Origin: Microaerobacter geothermalis
Lineage (GTDB): Bacteria > Bacillota > Bacilli > DSM-22679
Assembly: GCF_021608135.1 (NCBI RefSeq)
Contig: NZ_JAKIHL010000006.1
Location: 1-64,000 of the forward strand
Length of the DNA stretch: 64,000 nt
Reading direction: 5' to 3'
The notes under the pieces: generated by a model
What the model was told of the DNA's origin: nothing
What the model saw: only the letters and a program-made list of their open reading frames with translations
Database searches by the model: none
Translations under genes and position numbers: made by a program
In this document: piece by piece, positions 59,074 to 64,000 of the stretch
How the letters are laid out: the number at the start of each line of letters is the position of its first letter
How positions within the stretch are numbered: the first letter of the stretch is position 1

Positions 59074-59918
59074 CACGACACCTCCTGTAAAGACATGATC
59101 AGATTATCGATCAATCTGGTCTTTCCAAATTTTACCGCCAAGGCAATAATAAATCTTCCTTCCAATCGCTTTAACGTTTGGAGAGAGGGATAGCTGAGGA
59201 CTTCTACATATTCAATCTCAGCCAGTGGTTTCGATCCAATTAAAGATCGGATATGATTTATGACAGCCCTTATATCCCTTTCTCCCTCCTCTATGAACCT
59301 CCTTGCTTCCTTTAAGCTTTGCGATAATACAAGAGCTTGTTCCCTTTCTTCGGGAGAAAGATAGACATTTCGAGAACTCAATGCCAACCCGTCCTTTTCC
59401 CGGATAATGGGACAAGGGATAATCTTGACGGGAAAATTCAAATCATTGACCATCTGCTGAATAACGGCAACCTGCTGTGCATCTTTCAAGCCAAAAAAAG
59501 CGTAGGTAGGCTGAACGATGTGAAATAATTTGGACACTACCGTAGCTACTCCATCGAAATGACCGGGCCGGGAAGCCCCGCATAATCTTTCAGTTACCGA
59601 CGAAACGTGGACCGTGGTAAAGGATTTGTCAGGGTACATCTCACTGACAGAAGGGGCAAAAACAACATCCGCTCCTGCATCTTGAGCCATCTGGCAATCC
59701 CGGTCAAAGTCACGGGGATATCGGTCAAAATCTTCATTAGGTCCAAATTGAAGAGGATTCACAAAAATACTCATGACGACATGCTCGGATATTTTTTTTG
59801 CTTCATTCACCAAGCTGAGATGTCCCTCATGTAAATAACCCATGGTGGGAACAAGTCCGATATTTTTTTTGTCCTGAAGAAATTCCCTCAAACTCTTAAT
59901 ATCATGAACGATCTTCAT
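59073..59918 (-). CDS. panC: Pantothenate synthetase
   Basis: A 281-residue enzyme joining pantoate and beta-alanine with [18 protein letters not shown] (HIGH-like), [69 protein letters not shown] and [18 protein letters not shown] (KMSKS-like) are all present. It overlaps panB by four bases and panD by one. Confidence 0.96.
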   Translation of the reverse strand: MKIVHDIKSLREFLQDKKNIGLVPTMGYLHEGHLSLVNEAKKISEHVVMSIFVNPLQFGPNEDFDRYPRDFDRDCQMAQDAGADVVFAPSVSEMYPDKSFTTVHVSSVTERLCGASRPGHFDGVATVVSKLFHIVQPTYAFFGLKDAQQVAVIQQMVNDLNFPVKIIPCPIIREKDGLALSSRNVYLSPEEREQALVLSQSLKEARRFIEEGERDIRAVINHIRSLIGSKPLAEIEYVEVLSYPSLQTLKRLEGRFIIALAVKFGKTRLIDNLIMSLQEVS

Positions 59919-60787
59919 TTTTGGTTTCCTCCGTATAATGCTACGTCCTTTGTTCCCATTTTGTCGTTTGTTCCATAGTCAGCTGAAAAAGAATGCGTCA
60001 ATTCAGGGAATTTTCTTTCCCGCACCTCTTTTGCATATAATTCGATAGCTCCCTTCACTTGTTCACCAACAGATGCATAGGGCTTGACAAATTTCGGAGA
60101 TAAATTGCTTCCATATTGCAAAATATCGTGAAACACCAATACCTGTCCATCACAATAGGGACCCGCTCCAATACCTATGGTTGGGATCATTAATTGGTTT
60201 GAAATCTCTCTTGCCAATTGGTAGGGGACACATTCCAAAACAACGGAAAACACACCGGCTTCTTCTAACAACAAGGCATCCTCTATCAGCCTTTTTGCCT
60301 CTTCCTCATTTTTCCCCTGTACTTTATAGCCTCCCAATTGGTTAATGGATTGAGGAGTAAGACCTATATGGCCCATCACCGGAATTCCTGCCTTTACACA
60401 GGCTTCTACCATGGGAAGGATGTCTTTTCCCCCCTCCATTTTTATCGCCGTTGCTCCTCCATCCTGCAAAAGTCTTCCTGCGTTTTGAAGGGTCTTATCA
60501 ATCGTACCATGATAGCTTAAAAAAGGCATGTCGCTTACGATCAAAGGATTTCGGGCTCCCCGACAAACAGCTCGGGTATGGTGAACCATATCATCTAAGG
60601 TAACCGGAATGGTGGAATCATATCCCAACACTACCATGCCCAAAGAATCTCCCACCAATATCACGTCAACACCCGCTTGTTCCGATAAGAGAGCAGACGG
60701 ATAATCATAAGCAGTAACCATCACAATTGGTTTTTTTTCTATCTTCATTTTTTTCAGCGTACTTGTTGTTACCCCTTTTTTTCCCAT
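59915..60787 (-). CDS. panB: 3-methyl-2-oxobutanoate hydroxymethyltransferase
   Basis: A 290-residue enzyme, first step of pantoate synthesis. VMVTAYDYPSALLSEQAGVDVILVGDSLGMVVLGYDSTIPVTLDDM binds Mg and substrate; ATAIKMEGG, PVMGHIGLTPQSINQLGGYKVQG and SVVLECVPYQLAREISNQLMIPTIGIGAGPYCDGQVLVFHDIL carry the active site. It is the first gene of panBCD. The frame opens just after an ATACCCCTCCTG region (AGGAGGGG on the minus strand) at good spacing. Confidence 0.96.
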   Translation of the reverse strand: MGKKGVTTSTLKKMKIEKKPIVMVTAYDYPSALLSEQAGVDVILVGDSLGMVVLGYDSTIPVTLDDMVHHTRAVCRGARNPLIVSDMPFLSYHGTIDKTLQNAGRLLQDGGATAIKMEGGKDILPMVEACVKAGIPVMGHIGLTPQSINQLGGYKVQGKNEEEAKRLIEDALLLEEAGVFSVVLECVPYQLAREISNQLMIPTIGIGAGPYCDGQVLVFHDILQYGSNLSPKFVKPYASVGEQVKGAIELYAKEVRERKFPELTHSFSADYGTNDKMGTKDVALYGGNQK

Positions 60788-60849
60788 AATACCCCTCCTG
60801 TCCCGCTCTGATCGATGGACTTACACCACTAATCTCCCTACTACAAGGT

Positions 60850-60988
60850 GGAACTAGGGATTCACACGTCCACTAGTCGAATTCGTCCAAAAAGTGATTC
60901 ATGTCCGTTTCGAGTCTAAAGAACGGTGCCCTCAATAACATCTGGGAATTTCGATGATGGAGGCATCAGTTTTAGTGACATTTAGCCA
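60850..60988 (-). repeat. Foldback repeat, truncated copy R11
   Basis: 139 bp in reverse orientation: GGAACTAGGGATTCACACGTCC, CTAGTCGAATTCG arm, TCTAAAGAACGG, GCCCTCAATAACATCTGGG, then decays after TTTAGTGACATTTAGCC. The other end is lost. It lies upstream of panB. Confidence 0.75.
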
Positions 60989-61007
60989 TCCGATAAAGGA
61001 AACTTAA

Positions 61008-61037
61008 TATGCCTTCTTCCCGAGGGAAGAAGGCATA
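61008..61037. terminator. Strong 14-bp hairpin between birA and panB
   Basis: TATGCCTTCTTCCC and GGGAAGAAGGCATA form a perfect 14-bp stem around GA. On the minus strand it is followed by TTAAGTTT, on the plus strand by ATTATTCT. It probably ends the cca-birA transcript, although it lies about 200 bp past the birA stop. I see no gene between 61038 and 61241. Confidence 0.55.
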
Positions 61038-61241
61038 ATTATTCTGAATGATTCCATTATCCTTCTGTCTCGGTCCATTATTGGCTCAGAGCAGATTCAT
61101 TTTATCAAATTTCGGAAATTTACATCTGGTCAATATCAGTAAAAGCTCCACTTCAAATATCTCACTTTTAGACTGGTGTAGTTCCTGATGGGATACTACC
61201 CTTGTCAAAAATATATCACAAATTTGTCACATTTTAAATGG

Positions 61242-62210
61242 TTAAATTTCAATGTCAGCAGAATAAATCCGATGAATCTTTTCTTCACGATCCTGAAGGA
61301 GAAGATAACCCTCATCATCAATTCCCAAGGCCTTGCCAAAGAGTGAACCATTAATTGTTCGAGCTTCAATATACTCCCCGATGGAAATGGCATTGGTTTC
61401 CCACAAGGTTTTAATCGGAGAAAACCCGATCTCCAGATAAAGATGATACAATTGCTCAAAGTTTTCCAAAATCGCTTGTACCAATTTAGAACGAGAAATA
61501 CGCTGTCCAGATGTGATGTATAAGGATGTGGCCTTGTCTTTAATTTCTGAAATGAAATCTGACTCTTTCTGATTCACATTTATTCCGATACCAATGATGA
61601 GATAATTAATCTTGTCTGCTTCCGCATTTAATTCAGTTAAAATTCCGCAAACCTTCTTTCGATTCACCAAAATATCATTAGGCCATTTTATCACCGGATC
61701 CAATATAGGATAAATTTTACGGATTCCCTTAATCACGGCAACAGAGGTAAGGAGGGTAAACTGCGGCGCTTGAAATAAAGAAATCGGCGGACGTAAAATT
61801 AGGCTCATCCATATCCCGCTGCCGGGCGGGGATTGCCATGCCCGGCCTAGTCTTCCCTTTCCGCCTAATTGTTCATCGGCAATTACAACAGTTCCTGATG
61901 GCGCTCCTTCCTTTGCCAAATGCTGGGCTTTGAACTGGGTAGAATCTACTTGGTGAAAATACGCCACTTTCTTACCAATCATAGAAGTATTCAAGTTTGC
62001 CTTTATTTCTTCTGCCAATAAGGTATCCGGGGATTTAACCAACCGATAACCAGATTTTTTAACTGCTTCAAACTGATATCCTTCCTTACGTAGTTCCTCG
62101 ATATGTTTCCAGACAGCCGTACGGGAACAATTTAACAGCTGGCTCAGCTTTTCCCCAGAGAGAAACTCTCCATCAGCTTCTTTAAACAATCTTAATATTT
62201 CTTCACGCAT
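61242..62210 (-). CDS. birA: Biotin operon repressor / biotin-protein ligase
   Basis: A 322-residue bifunctional protein. The N-terminal winged helix (LSGEKLSQLLNCSRTAVWKHIEELRKEGYQFEAV) binds DNA. The ligase domain has FHQVDSTQFKAQHLAKEGAPSGTVVIADEQLGGKGRLGRAWQSPPGSGIWMSLIL (biotinyl-AMP site), VIKWPNDILVNRKKVCGILTE and IIGIGINVN. The SH3-like C-terminus is complete. It overlaps the cca stop by 8 bp, as in the B. subtilis cca-birA order. Confidence 0.95.
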   Translation of the reverse strand: MREEILRLFKEADGEFLSGEKLSQLLNCSRTAVWKHIEELRKEGYQFEAVKKSGYRLVKSPDTLLAEEIKANLNTSMIGKKVAYFHQVDSTQFKAQHLAKEGAPSGTVVIADEQLGGKGRLGRAWQSPPGSGIWMSLILRPPISLFQAPQFTLLTSVAVIKGIRKIYPILDPVIKWPNDILVNRKKVCGILTELNAEADKINYLIIGIGINVNQKESDFISEIKDKATSLYITSGQRISRSKLVQAILENFEQLYHLYLEIGFSPIKTLWETNAISIGEYIEARTINGSLFGKALGIDDEGYLLLQDREEKIHRIYSADIEI

Positions 62211-63420
62211 TCCCTTCCTCCTTCAACCACCTGACCGCTTGTTCCAATAACGGTAATCTTTCATTCTTCAACTCCTTATTCATCACTTTAACCAATAGTT
62301 TGTGCAAAATTTCTCCGATCCAAGGGCCGGAGGATCTTCCACTCAGTGACAAAAGATCCGATCCGTCAATGGCCAGTTGGGAGGTTGTCCAAATTGGATT
62401 CTTGCTCAAGAAACTATTCCACTGGTCAATAATATCAATATGGTTTGTGATATTCCCATATAATTTAACGGCGGTATTCATATGATTCAATCCTGCAGCA
62501 GATAATCCCTCAATAAAGCTTCTGCCGTTTCTGACATATTCATAGCTGGTAACAATTCCAACCCATTCTTTACGCCATAAATTAGGAAATTTTAGTTCCC
62601 TCGCCAACTGATTCACTTCCTCAACACTCATGGAACTTAAAATAGACAAGCAGGCCATTCTTTCCAACAGCGTATAGGTTTTAAAATGATGATATAGTGA
62701 TGGGCGAAGGGGGCTGGAAATCATTTTTAACAAAAGTTTCCAATAAGAAAAAAACGAACCCTCATTTAGCTGCAGTAAGCCATGATTGACGTACTCACCC
62801 ATCAAGAGCTTGACCAATTCATCCCGAATGCGCTCTATGGAAATTTGTGTAATGTTTTTTTTGCTAAAAATCATGGATTTCCAGGTTTTCTCCTCAATCT
62901 TTAAACCTAATTGAGAGGAAAACCGAATTGCCCTCAGAATTCGAAGAGCATCTTCTTCAAAACGTTTATATGATTCCCCAACCGTTCGGATAATCCCTGC
63001 ATCAAGATCCTTTCTACCTTCAAAGGGATCTATCCATTTACCATCAATGTCTAATGCCATAGCATTCATTGTAAAATCCCTGCGCGAAAGATCTGCATAT
63101 ATATGACTAACAAAAGTAACTTCTTTCGGTTTTCTATAATTTTCGTATTCTGTCTCCTGGCGAAAAGTGGTAACTTCAAAAGGAATATCTCCCCAAATGA
63201 CTGTTACTGTTCCATGCCTGATCCCCGTAGGTATCGTCTTTGGAAAAATATTTTCAATCTCTTGAGGCTTGGCATTGGTTGCAATATCGATATCGTGAAT
63301 TTCTCTGCCAAGATATTTGTCCCTAACACAACCGCCCACAAAATAACCTTGAAAACCATGTTCTTGTAAATGAATAATCAGTTCTTTTGCCTTTTGTTCC
63401 ATATATGATTCATGCATCAC
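62203..63420 (-). CDS. cca: CCA-adding tRNA nucleotidyltransferase
   Basis: About 405 residues. The class II nucleotidyltransferase core has GYFVGGCVRDKYLGREIHDIDIATNAKPQEI (metal DxD), RHGTVTVIWGDIPFEVTTFRQE, RRDFTMNAMALDIDGKWIDPFEGRKDLDAGIIRTVG and RFEEDALRILRAIRFSSQLG. It adds or repairs the 3' CCA of tRNAs. The start is GTG 63420 or ATG 63417 behind AAAGGCG; the frame is open to 63465. It sits 50 bp behind bshA and overlaps birA. Confidence 0.94.
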   Translation of the reverse strand: MMHESYMEQKAKELIIHLQEHGFQGYFVGGCVRDKYLGREIHDIDIATNAKPQEIENIFPKTIPTGIRHGTVTVIWGDIPFEVTTFRQETEYENYRKPKEVTFVSHIYADLSRRDFTMNAMALDIDGKWIDPFEGRKDLDAGIIRTVGESYKRFEEDALRILRAIRFSSQLGLKIEEKTWKSMIFSKKNITQISIERIRDELVKLLMGEYVNHGLLQLNEGSFFSYWKLLLKMISSPLRPSLYHHFKTYTLLERMACLSILSSMSVEEVNQLARELKFPNLWRKEWVGIVTSYEYVRNGRSFIEGLSAAGLNHMNTAVKLYGNITNHIDIIDQWNSFLSKNPIWTTSQLAIDGSDLLSLSGRSSGPWIGEILHKLLVKVMNKELKNERLPLLEQAVRWLKEEGNA

Positions 63421-63469
63421 AAAAACGCCTTTCTTGCAGAATGGAATAGCATGACATTTATTCAAATGG

Positions 63470-64000
63470 TTAAGTTTTTAAAGTGAGCCGATGATATAGT
63501 TGTTCATACTGATCAACGATATCATCCTGACAAAAGTAATGGTAACATCTGTTGATGGAAGCATTTCCCATTTTCTCCCTCAGTTTATCGTCTGATAATA
63601 ATATGAGAGCATATTTAGCCATTAATTGTACATTTCCTACTGGAGCAAGGAAGCCTGTTTTTTCATGAACAATCACTTCAGGCAATCCTCCGGCATTGGC
63701 TCCAATTACAGGAAGCCCGCAAGCCATGGCTTCAAGGGCGACTAATCCAAAACTTTCTTTTTCCGAAGGCAAAAGAAGAATATCTGCCATAGAAAGGACT
63801 TGACTTACATCCTCTTGCTTGCCTAAAAAGATGATATCATTTTCAAGCTTTAATTGATAAACCAACTCTCTAATTTTCGGAAGTTCAGGGCCTTCGCCGA
63901 TTAAGACCAATTTGGCCAGGTGTTCCCTTCTCACGATCTCAAATGTTTTTACAACATCTGATACCCTTTTGACCGGCCTGAAATTAGAAATATGAATCAA
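63470..64000 (-). CDS. bshA: Bacillithiol glycosyltransferase BshA, C-terminal part
   Basis: The last 176 residues of BshA, a GT4 enzyme joining UDP-GlcNAc and L-malate in bacillithiol synthesis; the N-terminus lies beyond the window edge. HISNFRPVKRVSDVVKTFEIV, KLVLIGEGPELPKIRELV, FLGKQEDVSQVLSMADILLLPSEKESFGLVALEAMACGLPVIGANAGGLPEV are typical. Position upstream of cca supports the name. BshA is common in Bacillales, which helps to place the organism. Confidence 0.93.
   Translation of the reverse strand: MIHISNFRPVKRVSDVVKTFEIVRREHLAKLVLIGEGPELPKIRELVYQLKLENDIIFLGKQEDVSQVLSMADILLLPSEKESFGLVALEAMACGLPVIGANAGGLPEVIVHEKTGFLAPVGNVQLMAKYALILLSDDKLREKMGNASINRCYHYFCQDDIVDQYEQLYHRLTLKT

Overview
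The window comes from a low-GC, endospore-forming member of the Firmicutes (Bacillales type). This rests on a GerA/GerC/GerB germinant-receptor operon, CotS- and CotSA-like spore coat proteins, a bacillithiol gene (bshA), strong Shine-Dalgarno sites with frequent TTG/GTG starts, and gene order. From the right edge leftwards the minus strand carries bshA(partial)-cca-birA-panB-panC-panD, then ypmB, then aspB-asnS-dnaD, then nth. This is the Bacillus subtilis order bshA-cca-birA-panBCD-dinG-ypmA-ypmB-aspB-asnS-dnaD-nth, interrupted by insertions. I cannot name the genus.

Layout. 1-4.0 kb: a nested dyad, a wrecked pepF pseudogene whose N-terminal third is inverted, a DUF1232 protein, NAD kinase, a small Cys protein and endonuclease III (nth). 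4.0-42.0 kb: about 37 kb lying between nth and dnaD, which are neighbours in B. subtilis. It begins with a phosphodiesterase-fold protein, a YitT-type membrane protein and a gerA-type operon. The rest is a large glycan-assembly region, probably for the spore surface. It holds three TPR (pseudo)glycosyltransferases, two surface-type proteins sharing a C-terminal domain (one with three 60-residue tandem repeats), an oxidoreductase/aminotransferase/acetyltransferase set for an acetamido sugar, four tandem paralogous glycosyltransferases, three SDR enzymes including a sulfoquinovose-synthase (SQD1)-like one, a beta-propeller glycosidase-like protein, two CotS-like kinases, a HipA-like kinase, a PIG-L deacetylase, a hexapeptide acyltransferase and further GT2/GT4 enzymes including a CotSA-like one. 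42.3-50.5 kb: asnS, aspB, ackA, a 3-hydroxyacyl-CoA dehydrogenase, a compact FtsH-like protease, ypmB and a lipoprotein. 50.5-55.0 kb: a small plus-strand gene, mtaD, and a Ku / ATP-ligase / LigD-type polymerase NHEJ operon. 55-64 kb: rex, a metal-site-less MBL-fold protein, a TPR protein, panDCB, birA, cca and the end of bshA.

The strongest non-coding signal is a family of foldback repeats. At least nine substantial copies (about 75-305 bp) plus one or two remnants share GGAACTAAA...TTTAGTTCC ends and internal arms that make each full copy one long imperfect hairpin. They sit almost entirely between genes, often at transcription-unit boundaries. Two inverted copies bracket a single epimerase gene that runs against its neighbours, which suggests an inversion.

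How the genes work together (inference): SDR, oxidoreductase, aminotransferase and acetyltransferase enzymes make unusual nucleotide sugars. GT2, GT4 and the tandem GTs build a glycan on coat or crust proteins, the two shared-domain proteins being the best acceptor candidates. Deacetylase, acyltransferase and kinase-fold proteins modify or organise it during sporulation. The neighbouring germination receptor fits a spore-focused island. No tRNA, rRNA, CRISPR array, intact transposase or riboswitch was recognised. Start codons were refined by eye from Shine-Dalgarno spacing.
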